From positions 62,001 through 126,000 of the forward strand of contig WPIF01000005.1 in NCBI GenBank assembly GCA_009773185.1: DNA of 64,000 nucleotides. Reading direction: 5' to 3'. Position numbers and translations under genes: made by a program. Below the pieces are notes generated by a model. The model was not told the DNA's origin. It saw only the letters and a list, made by a program, of their open reading frames with translations, and ran no database searches. Each line of letters begins with the position of its first letter. Position 1 is the first letter of the stretch. Of this stretch, positions 1-9,938 are shown piece by piece. The DNA is from Nitrospirota bacterium (lineage in GTDB: Bacteria > Nitrospirota > Thermodesulfovibrionia > Thermodesulfovibrionales > UBA1546).

Positions 1-1385
1 TACTTAATCTTATACTCTTTTATCTTCGCCCTCAGCGTATTCCTGTTAATGCCGAGGGTCTTTGCTGTTTTTAACTGATTGCCTTTTGTCTCTTTAAGGA
101 CAATGCTTATGAGGGCCTTTTCCACCTCTGACATCACGGCAGAATGGAGATTGGCGGTTTCGAGTTTTGTCATATCCTTGAGATATTTTCTTAATTTGTC
201 CTCGAGAAATTCTTTTATGGAATATGTATTCCCCTCCTCAACGTGAAGGTCGCGTTTTTCTATCGCTGCCCCGTCAGAAAGGATGCATGCGCTCTTTATC
301 GCATTTTCAAGTTCCCTTACATTTCCCGGCCAGTCATATTTTGTGATGAAATCCTTTGCCTCTTTTGAGAGCTCTTTCTGCCCTGTCTCAAACTTTTTCT
401 GGGCTTCTTTGAGGAAATGCTTTGCAAGCGGCAGGATATCTTCTCTGCGGTCTCTCAGGGGAGGCATCTTTATCTGGACAACGTTGAACCTGTAATAGAG
501 GTCTTCCCTGAATGTGCCTTTTGCAACCGCCTCTTTAAGGCTTTTATTTGTTGCGCCTATTATTCTTGCGTCTGCCTTTGCCGCCTTATTGCTTCCGAGG
601 GGCGTGAATTCATTATCCTGCATAAACCTGAGAAGCTTGGCCTGAAGGTTAAGGTCAAGCTCGGATATCTCATCAAGGAATAATGTGCCTCTGCCTGCTG
701 ATTCAATCTTGCCTATGCGTTTCTCTTTTGCTCCTGTGAATGCGCCTTTTTCCCAGCCGAAAAGCTCTGCCTCAAGAAGGTCTTTGGGGATGGATGCACA
801 GTTGATTGCAACAAAGGGCTCTGAACTCCGCTTGCCATTAAAGTGTATTGCCTTTGCAACTATCTCTTTTCCTGTCCCGCTTTCTCCTGTTATAAGAACC
901 GTAATATCCTTTGACGCAACCCTACCGATTTCTTTGAAAGCCTTCAGCATCTTTTCGCTTCTCCCGACTATCTGGGGCGCTTCTCCCTCTGCTTCTTTAA
1001 ACTTCCTCAGTTCCTCTCTCAGCGCCATGTCCTTGAACGCCTTTTCAACAACTATCTTGAGTTCTTCGATGTCAAAAGGTTTTTCAATATAGTCGTATGC
1101 GCCTTCTTTCATGGCATCTATGGTGCTCTCCATCTTGCCGTGTGCTGTTACCATTATTGCTGTTGCATCCGGATTGGATGATTTTATTTCCCGCAGGCCA
1201 TCAAGCCCGTTTCCGTCAGGCAGTATGAGGTCAAGCAGTATTAACTGGGAGGCGTCTTTTACAGCCTTCAGGCCTGAAGACAGCTTGGTATGTGAAACAA
1301 CCTTGTATCCTGCCGGCTCAAGGGCTTTCTGGACAACCCACGCTATGCTTTCATCGTCATCAATTATTAAAACTTCTTTATTCAT
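1..1385 (-). CDS. ntrC: sigma-54-dependent response regulator, NtrC family (stop codon at or just beyond the window edge)
   Basis: Reverse-strand translation reads MNKEVLIIDDDESIAWVVQKAL... (receiver), GESGTGKE and ELFGWEKGAFTGA (AAA+ sigma-54 domain), and a C-terminal Fis-type HTH GINRNTLRAKIKEYKIK. Only 2 nt of the last codon remain at the edge. Confidence 0.9.
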   Translation of the reverse strand, partial: MNKEVLIIDDDESIAWVVQKALEPAGYKVVSHTKLSSGLKAVKDASQLILLDLILPDGNGLDGLREIKSSNPDATAIMVTAHGKMESTIDAMKEGAYDYIEKPFDIEELKIVVEKAFKDMALREELRKFKEAEGEAPQIVGRSEKMLKAFKEIGRVASKDITVLITGESGTGKEIVAKAIHFNGKRSSEPFVAINCASIPKDLLEAELFGWEKGAFTGAKEKRIGKIESAGRGTLFLDEISELDLNLQAKLLRFMQDNEFTPLGSNKAAKADARIIGATNKSLKEAVAKGTFREDLYYRFNVVQIKMPPLRDRREDILPLAKHFLKEAQKKFETGQKELSKEAKDFITKYDWPGNVRELENAIKSACILSDGAAIEKRDLHVEEGNTYSIKEFLEDKLRKYLKDMTKLETANLHSAVMSEVEKALISIVLKETKGNQLKTAKTLGINRNTLRAKIKEYKIK

Positions 1386-1443
1386 AGTTTGCTATCTTTC
1401 AGGCAATGCATTATGTTCTTGCTCAAACAACATCACCTATATA

Positions 1444-2478
1444 TCATTTCCCCTCAAATGGTATATAGATATTAAAAGTTGTCCCTTTATTAAATTGGCT
1501 TTCGACCTTGATAAAGCCTTTGTGGTCGAGAATGATCTTTTTTGACAAAGCAAGTCCTATACCAGTCCCATGCTTCTTTTTTGTATAAAACGGCAGAAAT
1601 ATTTTTGGGATGTCTTCAGAAGGAATTCCCTCGCCCGTGTCTTTGATGGATACAACAGCCCAGCGTTTAAGTTTACCTTTTTGTTTAACATATTCCCTGG
1701 AAACCCTTGTCACTACTGTAAGACTTCCGCCTTTTTTCAAGGCCTCTATGGCATTTTTTATCATATTCAAAAATACCTGAAGAAGCTTTCCTTCGTCGCC
1801 TGTAACTCTCGGAATGCTGGGGTCGTACATCTTATGTAAAATAATCCCTTTGTTTTTCATCGGAATATCAAGAATAGAGAACGCTTTTTCCAGAACTTCA
1901 TGGATATTTACTGAATGGAATAACGGCTTCTTGCTTATAGTTAAATAGTTTTGAAGTATTGAATTTAATCTGTCCGTCTCCTTAATTATCAGGTTTGTGT
2001 ATTCGTCAATACCCGCAGATTGTGTCTTATCACGCAGGAGTTGCGCTGCGCCCTTTATCCCTCCCAGGGGGTTTTTAATCTCATGAGCGATGGTCCCAAG
2101 AAGATATATCAAAGAGTCAAACTGATAGTCTTCCCTCTCAACAATATCAATGTTTCCCCTGAGTGAAAGCACAGCTCCTTTTGTTTCTCCCTGCACAAAA
2201 AAAGGCGAGAGATTGAAATCAACATTGATTGTTTTCCCGATATTTATATCTACTCCCCTGCCGCTGAAAGGCCGTTCTTCGGATATGGTCTTTTTTATAA
2301 GCCCCGAAATTATTTTTTCTTCAGGGAATAATTCCCTGAATTTTTTCCCTGTCAGCTCTTTAAGGCTCCTGGCAAAAAACTCTTCGCCTGCCCTGTTTAC
2401 AAACTGCGCTACCCCTTTTTTATCAAAAAGGACAATGGCATCTTCAAGGCTGTTTATTAATGCTTCGAGTGAGAACAT
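1444..2478 (-). CDS. ntrB: PAS-domain sensor histidine kinase, NtrB-like
   Basis: PAS-like N-terminus, H-box AHEIKNPLGGIKGAAQLL, N-box LNMIKNAIEAL, G-box DTGEGIP and GTGIGLALSKKI; directly upstream of ntrC. Confidence 0.88.
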   Translation of the reverse strand: MFSLEALINSLEDAIVLFDKKGVAQFVNRAGEEFFARSLKELTGKKFRELFPEEKIISGLIKKTISEERPFSGRGVDINIGKTINVDFNLSPFFVQGETKGAVLSLRGNIDIVEREDYQFDSLIYLLGTIAHEIKNPLGGIKGAAQLLRDKTQSAGIDEYTNLIIKETDRLNSILQNYLTISKKPLFHSVNIHEVLEKAFSILDIPMKNKGIILHKMYDPSIPRVTGDEGKLLQVFLNMIKNAIEALKKGGSLTVVTRVSREYVKQKGKLKRWAVVSIKDTGEGIPSEDIPKIFLPFYTKKKHGTGIGLALSKKIILDHKGFIKVESQFNKGTTFNIYIPFEGK

Positions 2479-2513
2479 TATAGTTATTTTGGAATTAATT
2501 TCATACGCTTAAA

Positions 2514-3293
2514 CTATTTCGTCTGGTTAGAGATTATTATCCTCTGCGGATGCGTATATACATTGAGCCTCTCTCCCCTTACAAAGCCTGCAAGGGTAAT
2601 CCCCCTTTTTTCAGCAATCTCCACTGCAAGATCTGTAGGCGCTGTCCTGCTTGCAAGCACCGGGATGCCCCATCTGGAACATTTGGATGCAATCTCCGAT
2701 GAAAGCCTTCCGCTTGCAAGCATTATCTTCCCTTCAAACTTTATGCCTTCAAGCAGCGAATATCCGATAATCTTGTCAACAGCGTTATGCCTTCCTATGT
2801 CCTCTGCAAAGGCGATAATGTTCCTGCCGTCTGATAAAGCAGCGCTGTGGACACATCCTGTGAGATGATAAAGCTCCGAACGGTTCTGGAATTCTTTGAA
2901 CAGATGAAAAAGACTCTCTGCATCTATAGAGAATTCATCCTTTATCTTTTCAGTCTCAGGCTTTTTGGCAAATGTTATGCCCCCCACACAGCCTGATGTC
3001 ACAACCCTGCCCTCTTTGGATATAACAGCATCTGCCGCCTGTATATTAACAACCACATCTTCGCCATATTCAATGCTCATCCGGTCTGCACACCATTCTC
3101 CCCTGATAATGCCCTCTGTCATAAGCAGGCCGACTACCAGTTCCCTTATCATTAAGGGAGTGCAGTAAAGGCTTATAATCTCCTCTCTGTTAACAGAGAT
3201 TCTCAGCCTCTGTTCCGCAGCAACAGTATCTTCCGCCTGTTTTATGGAGCTGCCGGTAATCCTGGATATTATCTTTTTTGACGTTGGATTCAT
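2514..3293 (-). CDS. fdhD: formate dehydrogenase accessory sulfurtransferase FdhD
   Basis: Characteristic TSGCVGGITF and EDIGRHNAVDKIIG motifs. Confidence 0.92.
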   Translation of the reverse strand: MNPTSKKIISRITGSSIKQAEDTVAAEQRLRISVNREEIISLYCTPLMIRELVVGLLMTEGIIRGEWCADRMSIEYGEDVVVNIQAADAVISKEGRVVTSGCVGGITFAKKPETEKIKDEFSIDAESLFHLFKEFQNRSELYHLTGCVHSAALSDGRNIIAFAEDIGRHNAVDKIIGYSLLEGIKFEGKIMLASGRLSSEIASKCSRWGIPVLASRTAPTDLAVEIAEKRGITLAGFVRGERLNVYTHPQRIIISNQTK

Positions 3294-3372
3294 TTTTTTA
3301 TTCCCAAAAATTATAATTGTCTGTAAATTATATCATCAATTAATGCTAAAATATCTGCGGAGCTGAAATAAT

Positions 3373-4404
3373 ATGACATATAAAGATGCTATAAAAAATA
3401 GTTTCGGGCTTGTTCATAAGAACTGGCAGCTTGTGATGGTCCAGGTCGCCATGATGATTATAAGCTGTATTGGCTTTTTCGTGTTTATCGGAATCCCTCT
3501 GGCTGTTGCCTTTGTTATGTTTGGACTTGACCTGACAGAACTGACCAGGCTCAAAGACCTCATCGGAACAATGAGAGAGCCTTCTGAGGTTATATCCAGA
3601 TATATGGGATTATTTATTGTGTTCTTAATCAGTTTTTTAATCTATCTGTTTTTTATTGCGGCAATAGGCATATATGTCTTTGGCGGCTCAGCAGGCCTGA
3701 TGGGCAGGATTGTGAAAGATAACACTGAAAGATTCAGCATGAACACATTCTTTTCAGAAGGCAAACGGCTTTTCTTTCCCCTGGTCGGGTTCACCACAAT
3801 TATTGGCGTAATCTTTATCGGCGTTGCCTTTATCCTTGGCTTATTTGGAGGCGGGATAGCAGCTATTATATCCATTGCAAAAGAACATGAAGCAACACTT
3901 GCCCTTTTTCTCGGAATATTTTTTTCACTGTTATTATTCTGCGTCGGGCTGATTCTTATTGCCTGCACAATTGCCCTTACCTTATACGGCGTGGCAGCTG
4001 TTGTCTTTAAAGGGACAGGGCCGTTGAAATCAACAAAAGAGACAATTAGATATCTGTATCATCACCCTGATGCCCTATGGCTTTACTGCATTACATTCGG
4101 AGGATATATCCTCGCAAGTTTTCTGCTCATCCTTCTCGGCACCCCGTTCAGCCTGATTCCAATAGCAGGCCCTATACTCGCCCTCCCGTACCAGCTTTTC
4201 TCCTATACTGTCCAGAGCTATTTAGGGCTTGTTATCATCTGCACAACCTTCATTTATTATTTCTCCACAGAAGTCCGGCCTGAACAGGCGCCTGAACTAA
4301 AAGTAGAACCTATAGCTGAATGGGTTACTCAAATACCTGATATTTCTCAGCCTCAAGTTCCCGGGCCAACGCCTCCTCATCCTGAGAAGGAAGAGCCGGA
4401 ATAA
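3373..4404 (+). CDS. multi-pass membrane protein of unknown function
   Basis: About six hydrophobic segments and a proline-rich C-terminal tail; 3' end overlaps the convergent lplA-like gene by about 80 nt. Confidence 0.7.
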   Translation: MTYKDAIKNSFGLVHKNWQLVMVQVAMMIISCIGFFVFIGIPLAVAFVMFGLDLTELTRLKDLIGTMREPSEVISRYMGLFIVFLISFLIYLFFIAAIGIYVFGGSAGLMGRIVKDNTERFSMNTFFSEGKRLFFPLVGFTTIIGVIFIGVAFILGLFGGGIAAIISIAKEHEATLALFLGIFFSLLLFCVGLILIACTIALTLYGVAAVVFKGTGPLKSTKETIRYLYHHPDALWLYCITFGGYILASFLLILLGTPFSLIPIAGPILALPYQLFSYTVQSYLGLVIICTTFIYYFSTEVRPEQAPELKVEPIAEWVTQIPDISQPQVPGPTPPHPEKEEPE

Positions 4405-5113
4405 ATTTTATATCAAATATTTCTTCAAAAGAACGTTTTATAATGCCCCTGAATTCTTTATCGCTTAGATCAGGAATAATATCCTTCAGCCCGGTCATTG
4501 ACTCTTTTATGTCTTGAGAAGGTTTAAGCCTGAATGCCTTCACTGTTGCCGGTTCATCAATAATATAAGGGATGGACCCCTGCTGCAAAAGCCCGTCTGC
4601 CCAGCGTTTCTGGGCTGAGCCGATAATCTTTTTGTTGTCTATCAGTATTTCTCCGAATGAACTTGACTGAAAACATAAAGGGCTTCCCGCAAGGACCCTG
4701 CCCTTTTCCCTGTGTTTTTTCGATTCAGCCTGTATCCCGAGCTTATTAAGCGCGAGATTGAAAACAGCGCTTATCTTTTTATAGCTGTCAAGCAGGCCCT
4801 TAGAAAAGGGTTCCTGGTCTGTTCGTACAGAAAAACTGTACGTCAGTTCATCCCCGTGCAGTATTGCCCTCCCTCCGGTAGGCCTTTTTACTATCTGTAT
4901 CCGGTTTGCCCTGCAATATTCAATATTAATATCAGACGCCTTTTGAAAGCGGCCAAGGCTTAATGACGGCTTGTCCCAGGAGTATAGTCTCAGTGTGGGC
5001 GGTGAATCACCTTTTCTGACAGAGGCTGCAATCGCCTCATCAAGCGCCATATTGCAGGATGCGCTGCATGGTTTGGAATTGATAAACCTCCAGGTTTTAT
5101 GGTAATTTAGCAT
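4325..5113 (-). CDS. lipoate-protein ligase A / biotin-lipoate ligase family protein
   Basis: MLNYHKTWRFINSKPCSASCNMALDEAIA..., RPTGGRAILHGDELTYS. The upstream part of the track ORF (5114-5206) is translated heptad repeat, so the start is placed at 5113. Confidence 0.85.
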   Translation of the reverse strand: MLNYHKTWRFINSKPCSASCNMALDEAIAASVRKGDSPPTLRLYSWDKPSLSLGRFQKASDINIEYCRANRIQIVKRPTGGRAILHGDELTYSFSVRTDQEPFSKGLLDSYKKISAVFNLALNKLGIQAESKKHREKGRVLAGSPLCFQSSSFGEILIDNKKIIGSAQKRWADGLLQQGSIPYIIDEPATVKAFRLKPSQDIKESMTGLKDIIPDLSDKEFRGIIKRSFEEIFDIKFIPALPSQDEEALARELEAEKYQVFE

Positions 5114-5150
5114 GTTTTTTTTGAACCTGATTTCAGGTATAATTATAACA

Positions 5151-5213
5151 GGATGCAGGATACAAGATACACGATAAAAAATCATGAATCGTGCATTGTG
5201 AATCATGTATCAT
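5151..5213. repeat. heptad inverted repeat H1 (site a)
   Basis: GGATGCA GGATACA AGATACA CGAT - AAAAA - ATC ATGAATC GTGCATT GTGAATC ATGTATC AT: 7-nt period, inverted arms, 5-nt loop. Confidence 0.85.
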
Positions 5214-5226
5214 AAATGGAGGAATC

Positions 5227-5628
5227 GTGGTCAGATACATAAATGTCAGAAGCAAACAGAGGAATGAATTCATTGATATAACCGAAAAAGTCAATGAGGT
5301 TATTAAAGAGGCAGGGGTAGTCAGCGGAATCTGTTATATCTATGTGCCTCACACAACAGCAGGCGTAACAATAAACGAAGGTGCAGACCCGTCTGTTCAG
5401 CGTGACATACAGAATGTTCTCAGCAGGCTGATACCGCACGAAATGAACTATTCCCACAGAGAAGGCAATGCAGATGCACACATAAAATCAACTATCGTAG
5501 GCGCCTCTCAGCTTGTTATCATTGACGAAGGAAGGCTTGTACTGGGGACATGGCAGGCTGTCTATTTCTGTGAATTTGACGGGCCAAGGCACAGACGGGT
5601 AGCGCTGAAGTTTATTGCGGACAAATAA
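5227..5628 (+). CDS. YjbQ/UPF0047 family protein (secondary thiamine-phosphate synthase-like)
   Basis: IYVPHTTAGVTINEGADPSV and LGTWQAVYFCEFDGPRHRRVALKF; probable GTG start at 5227. Confidence 0.85.
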   Translation: MVRYINVRSKQRNEFIDITEKVNEVIKEAGVVSGICYIYVPHTTAGVTINEGADPSVQRDIQNVLSRLIPHEMNYSHREGNADAHIKSTIVGASQLVIIDEGRLVLGTWQAVYFCEFDGPRHRRVALKFIADK

Positions 5629-5673
5629 GAAATCTCTGCGCCTTAGTTCTGAAAACTAATTCTTGTTTTCTTG

Positions 5674-5712
5674 TTGACCATATCATCCTTCAACATATAA
5701 AATTATGCCATG
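5674..5712 (+). promoter_or_regulatory. predicted promoter of the type ISP/IIG R-M gene; shares sequence with the hsdR promoter
   Basis: TTGACC - 16 nt - TATAAA followed by AATTATGCCATG; same layout at 14228-14266. Confidence 0.65.
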
Positions 5713-5735
5713 CGTGTTGAGAATAGAAATAAACT

Positions 5736-8700
5736 ATGCTGAACACATACTTCAAACGTATTTTTGATGTCGCAAAGCGCGGCGACACCAGAGAAGAGAG
5801 TTATTATTCCTCACTCGAAGAACTCCTGAGAAGTTATGCTGTTTCAATCGGGAAAAAGCAGGTAGATATTACCACTCTCCCCAAAAAGACCGAGGCTGGC
5901 AACCCCGACTTCAGGATATGGGATGGAAAACAGCAGATTATCGGTTACATAGAAGCGAAGGTGCCGACTACTGAATATTTAGACCAGATAGAAACATCCG
6001 AGCAGTTAAAGCGTTATTTAAATATCTTCCCAAATTTATTGTTGACCAATTTTTTCGAGTTCAGGCTTTATCGTAACGGCGCATTAATAGACAAGGTTTT
6101 GATCGGAAGACCATACCATATTCACAAGCTCAAATCCGTCCCTGTTGTTGAAAATGAGGAGAAGTTTTTAAGCCTTCTTGAGAAATATTTCTCATTCTCT
6201 TTGCCTAAAGTCTATGACGCAAAGAATCTTGCTATCGAGCTCGCAAAGAGAACGCGCTTCTTGAAAGAGGAAATCATCTCGCAAGAATTGGAAGAGGAAG
6301 AAAAAAAAGGGAAGGGAAACATCCTTGGTTTTTATAAAGCATTTAAGGAGCATCTCATAAGCGGGCTAACTAAAGAAGACTTTGCAGACCTTTATTCGCA
6401 GACCATAGCTTATGGGCTGTTCGCTGCGAGAACAAGAACGGAAAACGGCTTTAACAGAAAGCTTGCCTATGACAGGATTCCGAAAACAATCGGAATCTTA
6501 AGAGACGTATTCCAGTTTATTTCGTTGGGCGATCTGCCCAAGCCGATGGAATGGATTATTGACGATATCTCGGACGTTCTGGCAACAACCGACGTTTATA
6601 ATCTGCTCGATGAATATTTCAATAAGCACAGAGGCAAAGATCCCATAGTTCATTTTTATGAAACCTTCCTTGCTGAATATGACCCAAAGACGAGAGAAAA
6701 AAGAGGCGTCTATTACACGCCAGAGCCGGTTGTCTCTTACATCGTCCGCTCTTTGAACCATATCCTTAAAGAGCATTTTGATAAAAAAGACGGGTTTGCA
6801 AGCCAGACTGTAACAGTCCTTGATCCTGCGGCAGGAACGCTTACCTTTCTTGCAGAGGCTGCGCATCTTGCTGTTGAGGAATTTACGTCAAAATACGGCG
6901 AAGGCAAGAGAAGAGGTTTTATCAAGGAACACATTCTTAAAAATTTCTATGCCTTTGAGCTTATGATGGCGCCTTATGCAATCGGCCATCTGAAAATGTC
7001 TTTTCTTCTTGAAGAGCTTGGCTATAAACTTCAGACAGACGACAGGTTCAAGCTTTATCTAACCAACACTCTTGAGATGGAAGAACTCGCCCAGACAGAA
7101 CTTCCGGGGATGGTTTCACTCTCAGAAGAATCGCATATGGCTGGTAAGGTTAAAAAGGAGCAGCCCATTCTCGTCGTCCTCGGCAATCCGCCGTATTCTG
7201 TAAGCTCTGCCAATAAATCAACGTTCATAGAAAAAGAGATGGACATTTATAAAGAAGATGTGCGTGATGAAAGAAATATCCAGCCCTTGTCTGATGATTA
7301 CATCAAGTTCATACGTTTTGCGCATTGGAAGATAGAGAATGCCGGTAAAGGCGTTATAGGAATGATAACCAATAATTCCTACCTCTCCGGATTGATTCAT
7401 CGCGGGATGCGCAAGAGTTTACTAGAAAGCTTTAATGAGATTTATATTCTCAACCTTCATGGAAACAGCCGTATTGGAGAAAAGTGTCCTGATGGCACTA
7501 AAGACGAAAATGTCTTTGACATCCAGCAAGGCGTATCAATCGCAATCTTCGTGAAGGATAAGAAACAAAAAGGATTGGGAAAAATTTTCTATCAGGATAT
7601 TTATGGCATTAGAGAAAAGAAATATGAATATCTTAATCAATACTATACTGACTCAACAAAATGGAAAAAATTGCAGCCCTCATCCCCACATTATTTCTTT
7701 GTGGAAAAAGATTTTTCAGAGCAGGTAAGATACGACAAGTTTTTGCCTGTTCAAGAAATATTTATAGAGTCTTCGAGTGGTGTAAAAACCCATCGTGATC
7801 ACTTCTTAATTGGTTTCACCCCAGAAGAGGTTAAGCAGAGGATGAGAACATTTACCAGTGATTTGCCAGATGAATTGGTCAGTCAGGCGCTTGACTTGAA
7901 AGACACTCACGATTTTAAACTTAAAGAAGTCAGAATAAAACTGAAAAAAGAAGAATGGAAAGAATCAGTCTTACCATATTCTTATCGCCCCTTTGATGAT
8001 CGATACGTCTGCTATATGCCTGATTTAATTGATAGGGATCGGCGTGATGTAATGCAATATTTTCTAACAAATAATCTTGGCTTTGTTACGATGAGACAAT
8101 ATGTTTATGATTCTGTAGAAATTTATAACTACACGTTTTGCGTGCAAAATATTATTGATAATAGATTCTTTATAAGTAATCGCGGCATATGCTCAGTCTT
8201 TCCTCTTTATCTCTACCAGCCAAAAGACAAGCCTAAAAAGAAGTCGTTTAGCAGCGTTATTATGCTCTTTGAGCCGGAGGCAGAATACGGAGTGAAAAAG
8301 CCGAATCTGGCCCCGGAATTTATTGAAAAACTTGCTAAGACTTATAAGAAAACGCCACCTCCTGAAGAAATATTCTATTACATCTATGCAGTGCTTTATT
8401 CGAATACCTACAGAACAAAATATGCCGAATTTTTGAAAATAGACTTCCCGCGAGTGCCGTTCACAAAAGATTATAAGCTGTTCAAGAAAATGGCTGACTA
8501 TGGCGAAAGGCTTGTTAATCTACATCTCCTCAAATCATCGGAGCTTGATAAACCAATTGTCAAATTTCAGGGCGAGGGAAATGATAAGGTGGAGAAATTT
8601 AAATATGACAAAGGACAACTCTATGTAAATACCACCCAGTATTTCGAAGGCTTACCTCAGGAAGTATGGGAATATCAGGTCGGCGGTTATCAGGTCTGCG

Positions 8701-8849
8701 ACAAATGGCTCAAGGACAGAAAAGGGAGAAAACTTTCAGTTGAAGAAATTCAGCATTATTGCAAAGTCGTAACTGCCCTAAAAAAGACAATCGAGATTCA
8801 GGGGAAAATAGACGGCACATATCTGAACATAGAACAAAAAACAATCTAA
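5736..8849 (+). CDS. single-polypeptide restriction-modification enzyme (N-terminal PD-(D/E)XK-like nuclease plus N6-adenine methyltransferase; type ISP/IIG-like)
   Basis: N-terminal GNPDFRIWDGKQQIIGYIEAKVP (D...ExK), MTase motif I-like VLDPAAGTLTFLAEA, motif IV GNPPY, long C-terminal specificity-like region. Confidence 0.85.
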   Translation: MLNTYFKRIFDVAKRGDTREESYYSSLEELLRSYAVSIGKKQVDITTLPKKTEAGNPDFRIWDGKQQIIGYIEAKVPTTEYLDQIETSEQLKRYLNIFPNLLLTNFFEFRLYRNGALIDKVLIGRPYHIHKLKSVPVVENEEKFLSLLEKYFSFSLPKVYDAKNLAIELAKRTRFLKEEIISQELEEEEKKGKGNILGFYKAFKEHLISGLTKEDFADLYSQTIAYGLFAARTRTENGFNRKLAYDRIPKTIGILRDVFQFISLGDLPKPMEWIIDDISDVLATTDVYNLLDEYFNKHRGKDPIVHFYETFLAEYDPKTREKRGVYYTPEPVVSYIVRSLNHILKEHFDKKDGFASQTVTVLDPAAGTLTFLAEAAHLAVEEFTSKYGEGKRRGFIKEHILKNFYAFELMMAPYAIGHLKMSFLLEELGYKLQTDDRFKLYLTNTLEMEELAQTELPGMVSLSEESHMAGKVKKEQPILVVLGNPPYSVSSANKSTFIEKEMDIYKEDVRDERNIQPLSDDYIKFIRFAHWKIENAGKGVIGMITNNSYLSGLIHRGMRKSLLESFNEIYILNLHGNSRIGEKCPDGTKDENVFDIQQGVSIAIFVKDKKQKGLGKIFYQDIYGIREKKYEYLNQYYTDSTKWKKLQPSSPHYFFVEKDFSEQVRYDKFLPVQEIFIESSSGVKTHRDHFLIGFTPEEVKQRMRTFTSDLPDELVSQALDLKDTHDFKLKEVRIKLKKEEWKESVLPYSYRPFDDRYVCYMPDLIDRDRRDVMQYFLTNNLGFVTMRQYVYDSVEIYNYTFCVQNIIDNRFFISNRGICSVFPLYLYQPKDKPKKKSFSSVIMLFEPEAEYGVKKPNLAPEFIEKLAKTYKKTPPPEEIFYYIYAVLYSNTYRTKYAEFLKIDFPRVPFTKDYKLFKKMADYGERLVNLHLLKSSELDKPIVKFQGEGNDKVEKFKYDKGQLYVNTTQYFEGLPQEVWEYQVGGYQVCDKWLKDRKGRKLSVEEIQHYCKVVTALKKTIEIQGKIDGTYLNIEQKTI

Positions 8850-8886
8850 TTTTAAATGCACTATGTGAACTTTTTTTAGGTAAACA

Positions 8887-9744
8887 ATGACCGAAGAGAA
8901 AGAAGAAATCCGGTCTCTGCGCAGCGAGATTAAACGGCTAAGGAAGGCCCTCACCGAGCTTACCCCATCCCTGGAAACACTTCTAAGACACCGCGGATTC
9001 AGGATATACAAAAAAGAACCATCAGATGACCTTGTTATTCCTTCTAAAAAATTCCTCAAAGATTACTATGAAATACTAAAAAAATATTCTTTCAGGTTAT
9101 TCCTCAGGGACGTAATCAAACATCAGGAGTATTTCACAAAGGAGCAGGTTACAAAATATGCGACATCTGATGTGACAGGCTCGTATATTGATTTTCTGCT
9201 ATCCGTAAAATTGATTGAAACTGCGGGCGCTCAGAGATTCAGGCTTAAAAAAAGGCCTGTCAAGAGTTTCGGTGAGACCCTTGAGTGGTTTCTGTGCGAG
9301 ATACTCAAACGGGAATTCTCTGCGGAGGCAACCTGGGGTGTCAAATTCAAAAGGCCTAAAGTGGGCGGAGATTATGACCTTATTGCAAAGATTGACGGTT
9401 CAATCTTATACATGGAGGTGAAATCCTCGCCTCCGAAACAGATTTATGCAAATGAGATAACTGCTTTTTTTGACAGGGTCTTTGACCTTTCTCCTGAGAT
9501 TGCCGTATTTTTTATGGATACGGAGCTGCGGATGAAGGATAAAATTGTGCCAATGTTTGAAGAGGAACTGAAAAAAAGGCTCCCTTCGCCCCCTCCTGTC
9601 CTGAGGCTTGAAAAAGAACTCTTTCAGATATGGAACAGAACCTTTATAATAAATGCCAGGGATAGCATCACAAATAATACCGGGAAGGCATTGAGCTGGT
9701 ATTTCAGGACAGGCCGTAAAACACCCTGCCCTTTGAATGCCTGA
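8887..9744 (+). CDS. uncharacterised PD-(D/E)XK-like nuclease-fold protein linked to the R-M gene
   Basis: KVGGDYDLIAKIDGSILYMEVKSSPPKQ matches a D-x(n)-ExK pattern; N-terminal coiled coil; 37 nt downstream of the R-M gene. Confidence 0.55.
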   Translation: MTEEKEEIRSLRSEIKRLRKALTELTPSLETLLRHRGFRIYKKEPSDDLVIPSKKFLKDYYEILKKYSFRLFLRDVIKHQEYFTKEQVTKYATSDVTGSYIDFLLSVKLIETAGAQRFRLKKRPVKSFGETLEWFLCEILKREFSAEATWGVKFKRPKVGGDYDLIAKIDGSILYMEVKSSPPKQIYANEITAFFDRVFDLSPEIAVFFMDTELRMKDKIVPMFEEELKKRLPSPPPVLRLEKELFQIWNRTFIINARDSITNNTGKALSWYFRTGRKTPCPLNA

Positions 9745-9758
9745 AAAAGGAGGGTATA

Positions 9759-9938
9759 ATGGATGTATGTGCAGTATGCGCATGGCGTGCAACATGCCAG
9801 AAAAAGTTTTCAATATCAGGCAAAGATATGCGCTGTCCTGATTTTGCAAAGGATGTGACCATTAAAGAAAAAACAGAAGAAGATAAGGAAACAGAATCGG
9901 AGATCCGCAGAGGCGGAAAGGAGCAGAAAAAAGGGTGA
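9759..9938 (+). CDS. 59-aa four-cysteine small protein (possible metal-binding)
   Basis: ATG at 9759 translates MDVCAVCAWRATCQKKFSISGKDMRCPDFAKD...GGKEQKKG*. Stop overlaps the GTG start of the next gene (GTGA). Absent from the track because it is short. Confidence 0.65.
   Translation: MDVCAVCAWRATCQKKFSISGKDMRCPDFAKDVTIKEKTEEDKETESEIRRGGKEQKKG

Noticed and set aside
283-1545. Track ORFs on the plus strand over ntrC/ntrB (e.g. 283..495, 685..1092, 1111..1545)
   Set aside because: Antisense shadows of clear coding genes with low-complexity Ser/Phe/Leu translations. The same applies to most overlapping opposite-strand ORFs in the track, such as 9704..10255, 21499..22059, 42333..42698 and 58627..59040.
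5114-5206. N-terminal extension of the lipoate ligase ORF (MIHNARFMIFYRVSCILHPVIIIPEIRFKKN)
   Set aside because: Largely translated heptad repeat and spacer; the conserved protein begins at MLNYHKTWRFINSKPCSASCNMALDEA.
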